Assembly: GCA_020851035.1 (NCBI GenBank)
Contig: JADZDM010000025.1
Coordinates: 186,001 to 250,000 of the forward strand
Direction: 5' to 3'
Source: Gemmatimonadaceae bacterium
GTDB taxonomy: Bacteria; Gemmatimonadota; Gemmatimonadetes; Gemmatimonadales; Gemmatimonadaceae
Length of the DNA stretch: 64,000 bases
This document shows, piece by piece, positions 33,809-42,098 of the stretch. Numbering within the stretch: position 1 is the first letter of the stretch; each line of letters opens with the position of its first letter. The notes below the pieces were generated by a model, which saw nothing but the letters and a program-made list of their open reading frames with translations, was not told where the DNA came from and made no database searches. A program made the translations under genes and the position numbers.

Positions 33809-33846
33809 AGCGGGGCGCCATGCGAGTGATCGCAGAGCGCCCCGCT
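33809..33846 (-). promoter_or_regulatory. Strong hairpin between rplY and pth
   Basis: AGCGGGGCGC (33809-33818) and GCGCCCCGCT (33837-33846) form a perfect 10-bp stem. Inside it TGCGA (33821-33825) and TCGCA (33830-33834) form a second stem with a 4-nt loop. The structure lies in the 66-bp gap, 15 nt past the rplY stop and 13 nt before the pth start. It may limit read-through or set transcript ends between the two genes. Confidence 0.5.
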
Positions 33847-33861
33847 GTCGGACGGTGGGGC

Positions 33862-34506
33862 TTACTTGGCGTCGTCGGCCGGCTTCTTCGCGCGGAGCAC
33901 TTCGGGCTCGGCGGTCGCAGCGGCTTCGGCGGCGGCATCGGCGGCGCTGACCTTCGGCGCGGCGACTACGACGACCGAGGCATCGGCGTCGGTGAGGACC
34001 GTGATGCCGGCGGGCAGGGTGAGGTCGCGCACGTGGATCGAGTCCGCGACGTTCAGGGCCGAGATGTCGACGTCGATGTGGTTCGGGATGGCCGACGGGT
34101 CGACGCTGACCTCGAGCTCGCGGAGCGTCTGGTCGACGATGCCGCCGAACGAGCGGACGCCGATCGAGGTGCCGACGAGGACGAGGGGCACGTTGACCGT
34201 GATCTTCTCACCGGCGACCAGTTCCTGGAAGTCGATGTGGACGAGCTGCTTCTTGAACGGGTGCTTCTGGATCTCGCGGATCAGGGTGCGCGAGACCTTG
34301 CCGTCGATGCTGAGCTCCACCACGGTGGTCTCGGCGGCCACGCGCTCGAGCAGTCGCTCCAGCTCACGGGTCGGCACGGAGAGGGACATCGGCGCGCGCT
34401 TGTGGCCGTAGATGACGGCCGGCACGGAGCCGGCGCGACGCAGCGCGCGGGCAGCGCCCTTCCCGGACTCGGAGCGGAGGGTGGCAGAGAGCGTGGCAGT
34501 GGACAT
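33862..34506 (-). CDS. rplY: 50S ribosomal protein L25 (Ctc form)
   Basis: Binds 5S rRNA. The 214-aa protein is the long Ctc form: an L25 domain (STATLSATLRSESGKGAARALR, with KGAARALR typical; then VPAVIYGHKR) and the C-terminal TL5/CTC beta domain (VNVPLVLVG, DVDISALNVADSIHVRDL). It ends with an A/E-rich tail. The start ATG is at 34504-34506, 29 bp from prs. Confidence 0.96.
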   Translation of the reverse strand: MSTATLSATLRSESGKGAARALRRAGSVPAVIYGHKRAPMSLSVPTRELERLLERVAAETTVVELSIDGKVSRTLIREIQKHPFKKQLVHIDFQELVAGEKITVNVPLVLVGTSIGVRSFGGIVDQTLRELEVSVDPSAIPNHIDVDISALNVADSIHVRDLTLPAGITVLTDADASVVVVAAPKVSAADAAAEAAATAEPEVLRAKKPADDAK

Positions 34507-34535
34507 CGGCAGGACTCCTCGGGACGCGCAGCGCG

Positions 34536-35486
34536 TCAGTCAAACAGTGAGCTGACGGACTGCTCACTGTGGGTGAATCGAATGGCCTTCGACAGCAGTT
34601 CGCCCACCGACAGCACGTTCAGCTGGCGCGGGCGGCGGGTCTCGGGGATGAAGACGGAGTCGGTCACCGTCACCTCCTTGATCGGTGCATCGTCGAAGCG
34701 CTCCTTGGCAGGACCGCTCAGCAACGCATGGGTCGCACACACGTAGATGTCGGCGGCGCCGAGCGCCTTGAGCGCGCGGGCCGCCTCCGTCATCGTGCCG
34801 GCCGTGTCGATCATGTCGTCGGCGATGAGGCAGTCACGCCCCTCCACGTCCCCCACGACATTCAGCACCTCGGCCACGTTCGCCTTCGGGCGCCGCTTGT
34901 CGACGATCGCGAGCGATGCGTCGAGCCGCTTGGCGAACCCGCGGGCCATCTTGGCGGCACCGACATCCGGCGCCACCACCACCAGGTCCTTCAGGCCTTT
35001 CTTCCGGTAGTGCGCCGTGAGCACGGGCGCCGCATACAGGTGATCGACCGGCACATCGAAGAAGCCCTGCAACTGGTGCTGGTGGAAATCCAGGCCGAGC
35101 ACGCGGTCGGCGCCGGCGGTCTGGATCATGTTCGCCATCAGCTTCGCCGCGATCGCCACCCGCGGCTGGTCCTTGCGGTCCTGCCGCGCGTAGCCGAAGT
35201 AGGGCAGCACACACGTGATGCGGGTCGCGCTCGCCCGACGCGCGGCGTCGATGAGCAGCAGCATCTCGAGGATGTTGTCCGCCGGCGGGTTCGTCGACTG
35301 GATGATGAAGAGATCCGACCCGCGGATGTTCTCGTCGATCCGGACGAAGATCTCGCCGTCACTGAAACGCGTTGCCGTGGTCCGGGCGAGTTCGACGCCA
35401 AGATGGCGTGCAACCTCGTCGGCCAGCGCCGGATTGGCGGTCCCGGAAATGATCTTGGCGCCTGGCGCCAGCGGCAGCGTGTCCAT
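34536..35486 (-). CDS. prs: Ribose-phosphate pyrophosphokinase
   Basis: Makes phosphoribosyl pyrophosphate from ribose 5-phosphate and ATP. The 316-aa class I sequence includes GTANPALADEVARHLG, FSDGEIFVRIDENIRG, YFGYARQDRKDQPR, the PRPP loop DCLIADDMIDTAGTM and the flexible-loop region VVVAPDVGAAKMA. The start ATG is at 35484-35486. It sits upstream of rplY in the conserved ispE-prs-rplY-pth-ychF neighbourhood. Confidence 0.97.
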   Translation of the reverse strand: MDTLPLAPGAKIISGTANPALADEVARHLGVELARTTATRFSDGEIFVRIDENIRGSDLFIIQSTNPPADNILEMLLLIDAARRASATRITCVLPYFGYARQDRKDQPRVAIAAKLMANMIQTAGADRVLGLDFHQHQLQGFFDVPVDHLYAAPVLTAHYRKKGLKDLVVVAPDVGAAKMARGFAKRLDASLAIVDKRRPKANVAEVLNVVGDVEGRDCLIADDMIDTAGTMTEAARALKALGAADIYVCATHALLSGPAKERFDDAPIKEVTVTDSVFIPETRRPRQLNVLSVGELLSKAIRFTHSEQSVSSLFD

Positions 35487-35559
35487 ATGGCAGAGCCTCA
35501 GAACCTACCTGCCGAGGCTCGTCCATTCAAGGCTGCGGTGAAACTGGGCGTCGGCGACG

Positions 35560-36891
35560 CTACACCAGCTCGGCCGGCGACTGGCGGGCGGCCTGCGAGG
35601 CGCGCGCCACCCGGACCGCCGCCAGGGCGGCCGCGGCACTGGTGATCATGATGTCGGTCACGTCGGGAAAGCGGCCCGGGACCACGAGCTGGCCGGCCTC
35701 GTAGACGATCGCGACCAGCACCGCCGCCCGGACCCCCGGCTGCGGGGCCCCGGCCCGCTTCCGCGCCGCCAGGCATGCCCCGAGCGCCGCCCCGATCCCG
35801 GCCTTCTGCAGAACCAGGAAGACGCTCGACATGTCCTGTCGGCTGAACTGGGACATCAGGGGCACGAGCTGCCGCCAGGTGAACCCGGGGCCGCCATCGG
35901 GGTGCACTGCCCAGGCCGCCGGCACCCATGACATCAGGGCGCCGACCACCGCACACGCCACCGCCAGCTGCAGCCCGCGGTCGCTCCGGGCCGGGAAGCG
36001 ACGGCGCCAGCGCCCGACCAGTGCCAGGCCCAGCAGCAGGCCCAGGCTCACCGCCACGGCCTGCACCGGGAGGCTTCGGCTCTCGCGCTGGAGTCCGGCC
36101 ATCGCCCGGCCGTAGTACGCCCCGGCCAGCAGCAATGGGACGATCAGCAGCCAGACGGCGAGTTGCGCCCGACGCACCCGACCGGTCCGGTCACTGATCG
36201 ACACGGCCACCGCGATGCCGGCCAGGCCCCAGGCGCCAAGGTCGGTGAGCAGGGCCAGCCAGGGCACGACCAGCGGCGACTGCTGCGCCACGGCCTCCAT
36301 CCGGAGCATCGGCGTGGCGGCCCAGCCGAGCACCTGCGACGGACGGCTGGACGGGGCGAAGGCGAGGCCGGCCGCGGTGGCCAGCAGCGCCGATGCCGGC
36401 ATCCACCCCGGCACCCCCAGCGTGGTCCCGCTCCGCATGTCGGTCGTCGCCCGGCGCTCGATCAGCCAGACGCCGGCCGCCCCCACCACCGAGCCGAGGG
36501 TATTGGTCAGCACGTCGAGCACGCTCGTCTCGCGACTGGCCGAGAAGAGCTGCATCGACTCCACCGTGAGGCTGGCGAGCATGCCGAGGAACGTGGCCAT
36601 CGCGAGGTCGCGCCGGGTGGCGGGCGCGCGCGCCGTCAGCACCCACGTCACGCCCCAGCCGGCGAAGAGGGCGACGTTGCGCACCGCGTCGACGACGTTC
36701 TTGAAGTTCATCTGCGGATCGAGCGCGCGTCGCAGGCGCGCGAGCACGCGCTCCGGGTCCGGATCGAAGCCGAGGCGCATCAGCGTCGCGGTGCAGATGA
36801 TCGCGAAATACGCCAGGCGCAGCACGGTCGCGTGGCGGACGGCGATGGCCACCAGGTCGAGCCCGGGGCGCGGCGCCTGGTGCGCGGGCAT
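35560..36891 (-). CDS. VanZ-family membrane protein
   Basis: Polytopic membrane protein of 443 aa with about ten hydrophobic segments. The N-terminal half matches VanZ-like proteins: NVALFAGWGVTWVL followed by LASLTVESMQLFSASRETSVLD, where ESMQLF..R..S..D is the usual signature, and TNTLGSVVGAAGVWLIERR. A second, degenerate VanZ-like unit seems to lie at the C-terminus (YEAGQLVVPGRFPDVTD), where E.GQ..VPGR..DVTD repeats the same pattern, suggesting internal duplication. ATG at 36889-36891 is used; GTG at 36927 is an alternative. VanZ proteins are linked to teicoplanin tolerance in enterococci, but most homologues have unknown roles. Confidence 0.8.
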   Translation of the reverse strand: MPAHQAPRPGLDLVAIAVRHATVLRLAYFAIICTATLMRLGFDPDPERVLARLRRALDPQMNFKNVVDAVRNVALFAGWGVTWVLTARAPATRRDLAMATFLGMLASLTVESMQLFSASRETSVLDVLTNTLGSVVGAAGVWLIERRATTDMRSGTTLGVPGWMPASALLATAAGLAFAPSSRPSQVLGWAATPMLRMEAVAQQSPLVVPWLALLTDLGAWGLAGIAVAVSISDRTGRVRRAQLAVWLLIVPLLLAGAYYGRAMAGLQRESRSLPVQAVAVSLGLLLGLALVGRWRRRFPARSDRGLQLAVACAVVGALMSWVPAAWAVHPDGGPGFTWRQLVPLMSQFSRQDMSSVFLVLQKAGIGAALGACLAARKRAGAPQPGVRAAVLVAIVYEAGQLVVPGRFPDVTDIMITSAAAALAAVRVARASQAARQSPAELV

Positions 36892-36952
36892 GTCGGTGGT
36901 GCGCCGCGGCGCCCGCTCAGTGATCACGCAGGTGTGTGTGCTGGGACGAGGA

Positions 36953-37023
36953 TTCCCCGACGTGGATTCGAACCACGATTCACGGCTCCAAAGGCCGCTG
37001 TCCTGCCATTAGACGATCGGGGA
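36953..37023 (-). tRNA. tRNA-Gln (anticodon UUG)
   Basis: The minus strand folds as a cloverleaf: acceptor TCCCCGA (5') with TCGGGGA (3'), anticodon stem GCGGC/GCCGT with loop CTTTGGA giving anticodon TTG, and T-loop GGTTCGAATCC. CCA is not encoded. It lies 12 bp past the ispE stop codon on the same strand, so it may be co-transcribed with ispE. Confidence 0.95.
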
Positions 37024-37035
37024 CCGGGTCGAAGG

Positions 37036-37980
37036 CTAACGGAAACCGATCGGCGGCGACAAGATGCGCACCGGCGGGACGGCAGTCAGCGTCTGCGCGC
37101 GCTGGTAGCGCGTGCCGTCGCGCGCCGGCCAGGTCGCGGCCACGGCGGCGTACGCGTCAGGCTGCACATCGGTGATGGCCACGACCGTGGCCCCCGAGCC
37201 GGACATCCGCACGAGTGCCTGCGGCGCGACGGCAGACCACGCGGCGTGCACGGCCGCGATGTCGGGCCGCAATGCGAACACCGGCCCCTCGAAATCGTTC
37301 CGCGCATGGCGCTGCAGCGCGTGCCACGAATCCAGCGTGCCGGCGCCGAGGAGCATGCCGCCCGGCGGCGTGATGCGCCCGTCACTGCGTGCAGTGGCCA
37401 GCGCGTGGTAGGCGAGGGCGGTGTTGACGCCGGTGTCGAAGGTCGCCATGTGCACGGTGCGCGCGGGGAGTGGTGCCAGCGGCAGCAGGCGCTCCCCGCG
37501 GCCCCACGCCAGGGTGCAGGCCGCCTCGGTGGACAGGAACGGCACGTCGGCACCGAGGCTGGCGGCGATCGTGAGCAGCGTCGCAGTGTCGAGCGGCTCG
37601 CGGTTCAGCGCGTTCAGCGCGCGAAGCACCGCGCCGGCATCTGCGCTGCCGCCACCCAGGCCGCCACCGGTGGGGATGCGCTTGGTGATCGCGATCACGA
37701 TGCGCTGGCCAGGCGCGGGCCACGCCGCCGCTGCGCGATAGGCGGCCGCGGCACGGCAGGCGAGGTTCTCGTGGTCGGGCACGTCCACCGGCGGCGTGCA
37801 GCGGATCGCGATGCCCTCGCCCTCGCGCACCAGCACCTTCACGTCGTCGGCGAGCGAGATCCGCTGGAAGACTGTCTCGAGCTGGTGGTACCCCGACGCC
37901 TCGCGCGCGAGGATGCGCAGGTCGAGGTTCACCTTGGCCCAGGCCTCGACCTCGGCGTAGCGTGCGGTGGTGTCAGGCAT
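37036..37980 (-). CDS. ispE: 4-diphosphocytidyl-2-C-methyl-D-erythritol kinase
   Basis: GHMP kinase of the non-mevalonate isoprenoid pathway. The 314-aa protein starts with AEVEAWAKVNLDLRIL and HQLETVFQRISLADDV. The GHMP ATP-binding loop is KRIPTGGGLGGGSADAGAVL, in which PTGGGLGGGSAD is diagnostic. SLGADVPFL and the C-terminal RMSGSGATVVAI also fit. ATG at 37978-37980 is used; it overlaps the 3' end of the upstream flippase-like gene by 8 bp. The long upstream frame is a shadow. Confidence 0.96.
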   Translation of the reverse strand: MPDTTARYAEVEAWAKVNLDLRILAREASGYHQLETVFQRISLADDVKVLVREGEGIAIRCTPPVDVPDHENLACRAAAAYRAAAAWPAPGQRIVIAITKRIPTGGGLGGGSADAGAVLRALNALNREPLDTATLLTIAASLGADVPFLSTEAACTLAWGRGERLLPLAPLPARTVHMATFDTGVNTALAYHALATARSDGRITPPGGMLLGAGTLDSWHALQRHARNDFEGPVFALRPDIAAVHAAWSAVAPQALVRMSGSGATVVAITDVQPDAYAAVAATWPARDGTRYQRAQTLTAVPPVRILSPPIGFR

Positions 37981-39004
37981 CGGCCGGGGAGGGCTGCGCC
38001 GCCGTGGCGCGCATCTCGCGCAGGCTGAGGCCAAGCCGCGAGAAGTAGAAGGCGCCGAGCGCGGTGATCGGGATGAACGACAGCAGGTGGAAGCCCACCG
38101 CCCAGGTCACGGCGAGCGTCACCGGCACGCCGTAGATCTGCAGCCCCGCCTTCGCGAACGCCTCGAACGGCCCGAAGAACCCGGGGGAGGAGGGGATCGC
38201 GACGCCGACGGAGATGAGGCCCTGCAGGAAGAGCGCGGCCGAGAACGGCGCGGTGATGCCGACGGCGCGGAACGCGATCCAGAAGGCGAGGGCGTTGGTG
38301 AGCCAGTGCAGCACCGTCCAGAACACCACGCGGGCGAACCGCGACGGGCTGCGGAGCACCGCGAGGCCGTCGGTGGCGTGCTCCACGAACCGCGCCACGC
38401 GCGGCTCCCACGCGGGCCGGATGGCGCGCACGAGGCGGGCCGCGAGGCGCCGCACCGTTTCGGGGCGGAATGCCACCATGGTGGCGCCGGCGAAGGCCAC
38501 CAACAGCACCGTCACGCCCCAGGTGCCGACCAGCGCGGTGGCGGGCCGCCCGGCGATGGTGGCGCCGTCGGGAAAGCCGGGCGCGAGCATCGCGCCGAAC
38601 ATGAGTGCGAACACCACCAGCGCATCGAACACGCGGTCGAGCGCGATCGAGGCGAGGGCACTGGTGAACGAGACGCGCGGCTCCTCGCGGGTGATGGCGT
38701 AGGCGCGCGCGAGCTCGCCGGCGCGTGCGGGGAGCACGTTGTTGATCATCATCCCGATGGCCACGGCCCGCCAGGCATCGAGGAACCGCAGTCCCGGTGC
38801 GATCGGCTCGAGCAGCACCGTCCAGCGCATCGCGCGCATGGGGAAGATCGCCGTCGCCACCACCGGCGCGAGCAGGAGCAGCGCGAGATTCGCGCCGCGG
38901 AGCTGCCGGAGCAGTTCATCGGGCTTCACGTCCCGGAGCGTCCACGCCAGCAACAGCAGGGTGAGCAGCGCCCCGATCGCGGTCTGCCATCGGGTGCGGG
39001 TCAT
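37973..39004 (-). CDS. Lysylphosphatidylglycerol synthetase-type TM protein (UPF0104, flippase-like)
   Basis: Integral membrane protein of 343 aa with about eight hydrophobic segments, matching the LPG_synthase_TM/AglD-like family. Visible family regions are MRWTVLLEPIAPGLRFLDAW, MMINNVLPARAGELARAYAI (a signature of the family) and GVAIPSSPGFFGPFEAFAKAGL. Such proteins are proposed lipid flippases or glycolipid-related transporters; the MprF synthase domain is absent here. The start ATG is at 39002-39004. It overlaps ispE by 8 bp. Confidence 0.88.
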   Translation of the reverse strand: MTRTRWQTAIGALLTLLLLAWTLRDVKPDELLRQLRGANLALLLLAPVVATAIFPMRAMRWTVLLEPIAPGLRFLDAWRAVAIGMMINNVLPARAGELARAYAITREEPRVSFTSALASIALDRVFDALVVFALMFGAMLAPGFPDGATIAGRPATALVGTWGVTVLLVAFAGATMVAFRPETVRRLAARLVRAIRPAWEPRVARFVEHATDGLAVLRSPSRFARVVFWTVLHWLTNALAFWIAFRAVGITAPFSAALFLQGLISVGVAIPSSPGFFGPFEAFAKAGLQIYGVPVTLAVTWAVGFHLLSFIPITALGAFYFSRLGLSLREMRATAAQPSPADA

Positions 39005-39017
39005 CCCGGGCGACCGG

Positions 39018-40550
39018 TCAGCTCGCGCTCCCTGCGAGCTCGACGAGGTCCAGGAGTTCGTTCACCAGCTCCTCGTCGTGCGGCGCACCGGCGGTGCGGA
39101 GCTGGCCGACGATGTGCCGGGCACGCGAGAGCGCGCGCGGGCCGCGGTAGAGCAGGGCGTCGATCGGGACCACGTCGGGCTCGCCGTCGGGCGCCGGCCG
39201 CGCGGGCGGTGCACCGCCTTCGGTGACGGTGATGAGGTCCAGCGGCGTGGCATCCAGCTCGCGCACCTTCTCGAGGCTGTTGCTGAGCAGTGTGCTGAGT
39301 TCCCGTCCGCTGGGCGCCGCGGGCGTGGGACGCGCGACGGTGGGCGTCGGGAGCACGGTCGCCGACATCGTGGGCGTGCGCGGTCGCTGCGTGTACGGCG
39401 TGGGCCGCGACGTGCGCTCCGACTGCGACGCGCTGGTGAGCGGCGTGGCGGCGAGCACCACGCGGCGCAGCTCGTTGAGGCGCTGCGCGCGGAGGTGTGG
39501 CGCCAGGTCCTGCTGTGTGATCACCGAGAGGGCGCTGTCGAGCGCGCCGGCCGAGGGAGCCGGCAGCGGGGCCTGCGCCGAGAGGACAGCGTCACAGAAG
39601 CTGCGGATGTCGTCGTGCTGGTAGCTCGAGGCGATGTCGCGGAGCGAGACGAGCACTGGGCGGAATGCCGCGACCATGTCGGCACTGGCTTCCTGGATCG
39701 CGCCCTGGCGCAGCGGTGCCAGCCGGGCGCGCAGCGAGCCGACGAGCGGCGAGACGTCCGCGATGAACCGCTGCGCGAAGGTGATGGCGGGGTTCGGCGC
39801 CCGGAAGACGACGTGGTCGGCGTCGTCGGCAGGCGCGAGGGCGGCGATCGGGACGATGGGCATGTTGGCGTCGGGGTGGGCGGGCATCCCGCGCGTCGGT
39901 GTGGCCGAGGGGAGGGGCTCGACCGGACGTGCGGGGGCGCTCGTGGCCGCGATCGGCTCGGCTGCGGCGGGCACCACCGGCACCGAGGCCGGCGTCGCCA
40001 CGGCCTGATCGAGCGAGTCGAAGAAGGCGGTGACCGCGGGGTTCTTCGGCCGCGCGGCGGGCGGCGCGGGCGTGGCCGGCGCGGGCACCGGCGCTGCGTG
40101 GGACGCCGGGGCCGTGGGCGCGGAGGCGGCCGCCAGCGCTGCCGGCCCGCCGCCCTGCATCAGGGCACCCTGGCGCTCGACGTCGTCGAGCACCGCGCCG
40201 AGGCGGCCCGCGGCGGTCCGTGCACGCTGGTCATGCGACTCGCCCCAGAGGCGTGCCATCGGGATCAGCGACCGGAGCTCGGCAATGGACTCGGTCATCG
40301 CGGCGGCGAGGCCGGGCGTCCAGGCGATGCGGCCTTCGTGGAGGAGGCGCGCACCGCGCTCGAGGCCGGAGGAGGCATCGGCGAAGCTGGCGAGCCGGGC
40401 CATCACGGCACTGCCGCGGAGTCCGCGGGCCAGCTTCAGGAGCGTGGCGGAGTCGGGGCCTTGCGGCTCGTCGGTGGCCGCGAGGCGCTGCAGCCGGTCG
40501 ACGTAGTCGCTGGCTTCGAGAACGAAGAAATCGAGCAGTCCGACAGACAT
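39018..40550 (-). CDS. Degenerate Hpt-like protein with proline-rich linker
   Basis: Unrecognised 510-aa protein. The N-terminal ~110 residues resemble a histidine phosphotransfer helical bundle of CheA type: LLKLARGLRGSAVMARL aligns with the usual AHTLKGSA motif, but arginine (R42) replaces the phosphorylated histidine. A 100-residue A/P/T-rich linker follows. A second helical region (about 240-350; FAQRFIADVSPLVGSLRARL) and a C-terminal helical part (EELVNELLDLVELAG) have no named match. No catalytic or membrane domain is present, so it may be a scaffold. The start ATG is at 40548-40550; it ends 13 bp before the flippase-like gene. Confidence 0.6.
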   Translation of the reverse strand: MSVGLLDFFVLEASDYVDRLQRLAATDEPQGPDSATLLKLARGLRGSAVMARLASFADASSGLERGARLLHEGRIAWTPGLAAAMTESIAELRSLIPMARLWGESHDQRARTAAGRLGAVLDDVERQGALMQGGGPAALAAASAPTAPASHAAPVPAPATPAPPAARPKNPAVTAFFDSLDQAVATPASVPVVPAAAEPIAATSAPARPVEPLPSATPTRGMPAHPDANMPIVPIAALAPADDADHVVFRAPNPAITFAQRFIADVSPLVGSLRARLAPLRQGAIQEASADMVAAFRPVLVSLRDIASSYQHDDIRSFCDAVLSAQAPLPAPSAGALDSALSVITQQDLAPHLRAQRLNELRRVVLAATPLTSASQSERTSRPTPYTQRPRTPTMSATVLPTPTVARPTPAAPSGRELSTLLSNSLEKVRELDATPLDLITVTEGGAPPARPAPDGEPDVVPIDALLYRGPRALSRARHIVGQLRTAGAPHDEELVNELLDLVELAGSAS

Positions 40551-40655
40551 TGGATACGGGAGCGGGTGGGAGCGTATCCCGGCAGACGAGTGGCGCGCCC
40601 CGCAAGCTACATGCGGCGCGGGGCCGCCTCCAACGCCGGCGGCGGCGAGGGCGCG

Positions 40656-41429
40656 TCAGCGCGGCATTCTGGCGGCGTTCATGACGGCCCGCAACTCGTG
40701 GATCGCGCCGGCGATGCCGATGAGGATGGCCCGTCCGATCAGCGCGTGACCGATGTTCAGCTCCTCGATCGGGGAGATCGCCGCCACCGGCGCCACGTTG
40801 CTGACCGACAACCCGTGGCCCGCGTGCACAGCGAGCCCGACGGCTACACCGGTCTCGGCGGCGACGGCGAGTGCCCTGAGAGCAGTCCCGTCGTCCGGGT
40901 GGTGGGCGTAGCGCCCGGTATGGAGCTCGACGGCGGTCGCACCGGCGTCGCGTGAGGCGCGGACGACGTCCGGGTCCGGATCGATGAAGAGGGCGGATCG
41001 GATGCCGGCGGCCTCGAGGGCGGCGATCGTACGGCGGAGGCCGGCGGGGTCGCGATGGACGTCGAGGCCCCCCTCGGTGGTGATCTCCTCGCGCCGCTCC
41101 GGGACGATGGTCACCTGCTGCGGCGCGAGGCGGAGGGCGATGGCCAGCATCTCGTCGGTGCAGGCCATCTCGAGGTTGAGGTAGGAACGGACGGTGCGCG
41201 ACAGGGTCTCCACATCCGCGTCCTGGATGTGGCGCCGGTCCTCGCGCAGGTGGACCGTGATGCCGTCGGCGCCCGCGTCCTCGCACCAGCGGGCGGCCTC
41301 GACCGGGTCCGGCATGCTGCCGCGCCGCGCCTGCCGCAAGGTCGCGACATGGTCGATGTTCACATACAGCCGCTGGTAGGGTGCAGTGCGTGGTGGCTGG
41401 TCCACCCCGGGATTACCTTCGCTCGGCAT
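40656..41429 (-). CDS. pdxJ: Pyridoxine 5'-phosphate synthase
   Basis: Condenses 3-amino-2-oxopropyl phosphate with deoxyxylulose 5-phosphate to form pyridoxine 5'-phosphate. The 257-aa sequence has the diagnostic LYVNIDHVATLRQARRG, GADGITVHLREDRRHIQD, TIVPERREEITTEGGLDV (where VPE..EE.TTEGG is the signature), and HAGHGLSVSNV. ATG at 41427-41429 is used rather than a TTG two codons upstream. It is divergent from the lipoprotein gene at 41460 with only 30 bp between the starts. Confidence 0.97.
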   Translation of the reverse strand: MPSEGNPGVDQPPRTAPYQRLYVNIDHVATLRQARRGSMPDPVEAARWCEDAGADGITVHLREDRRHIQDADVETLSRTVRSYLNLEMACTDEMLAIALRLAPQQVTIVPERREEITTEGGLDVHRDPAGLRRTIAALEAAGIRSALFIDPDPDVVRASRDAGATAVELHTGRYAHHPDDGTALRALAVAAETGVAVGLAVHAGHGLSVSNVAPVAAISPIEELNIGHALIGRAILIGIAGAIHELRAVMNAARMPR

Positions 41430-41459
41430 GTTCAATCGGACTTATGGAGTGAAAACGTG

Positions 41460-41915
41460 ATGCGTCGGACGATAGTGGCACTGATGCTGGTGCTGGGAGC
41501 CTGCCGCTCGGGAGGCTCGCGCACGCCGGCCGGACAGGTGGGGGCGGATGGGCCGCGGCAGGCGGTGGCCCAGTTCATGGCCTCGATCAAGGCCGAGGAC
41601 ATCCAGGCGACCTCGATCATCTGGGGCAGCGCCAAGGGTCCGGCCCGCGAGCTGATCTCGAATCGTGGCGACCTCGAGAAGCGAATCCTGGTCATGCAGT
41701 GCAACCTGAGCCACGACAGCTACCGTATCCTCTCCGAATTGCCGGGTGACGGGGCGAAGCGGAACCTGAAGCTCGAGGTCCGGCGCGGCCAGCTCGTGGC
41801 CCAGACCACGATGACGGCCACGCCCGGGCCCAACCAGCGGTGGTACATCGAGAACACGGACCTGGCCCCGATGCGCGGTTTCTGCACCAGCCAGCCGCTG
41901 GAGCCGCGTCGCTAG
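41460..41915 (+). CDS. Hypothetical lipoprotein
   Basis: Small secreted protein of 151 aa. A lipobox signal peptide is clear (RRTIVALMLVLGACRSG). The mature part has helical and strand segments (AVAQFMASIKAEDIQATSIIW, with a single W; LKLEVRRGQLVAQTTMTA) with no family I can name; the layout recalls small NTF2-like or DUF4878-like periplasmic proteins (RQAVAQFMASIKAED resembles the opening of such folds), which is a weak guess. ATG at 41460 is chosen; a GTG directly upstream is possible. It ends 18 bp before the inverted-repeat element at 41933. Confidence 0.65.
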   Translation: MRRTIVALMLVLGACRSGGSRTPAGQVGADGPRQAVAQFMASIKAEDIQATSIIWGSAKGPARELISNRGDLEKRILVMQCNLSHDSYRILSELPGDGAKRNLKLEVRRGQLVAQTTMTATPGPNQRWYIENTDLAPMRGFCTSQPLEPRR

Positions 41916-41932
41916 GCGGGGGATCGGCAGGG

Positions 41933-42098
41933 CTAGTGGCGTGTGATCGAAGTTCCGGACGCAGTCGCCGGTCGGGGCATCCCGGCTGGCGGCGTTGAAC
42001 ATCCTCGCAATACCGCTGGTCTTGCTGCTGTGTTCGCCTGGCCATCCAGGCGCCCCATCCGGCTGTGTGCTATCCGAACTTCGATCACACGCCACTAG
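41933..42098. repeat. 166-bp MITE-like inverted-repeat element
   Basis: The ends CTAGTGGCGTGTGATCGAAG... (41933-41955) and their exact reverse complement (42076-42098) are 23-bp perfect inverted repeats. Weaker complementarity continues inward, so almost the whole element can fold on itself around a ~33-nt loop near 42001-42033. It lies between two convergent genes and supplies the TAG stop codon of the epimerase gene (42095-42097). It encodes nothing. It does not share the 9-nt periodic arms or central GAACTGC stem of the elements at 4743 and 60451. Confidence 0.8.

Noticed and set aside
36953-37023. tRNA-Trp reading of the anticodon loop
   Set aside because: The loop CTTTGGA places TTG at positions 34-36; a CCA anticodon would require shifting the stem.
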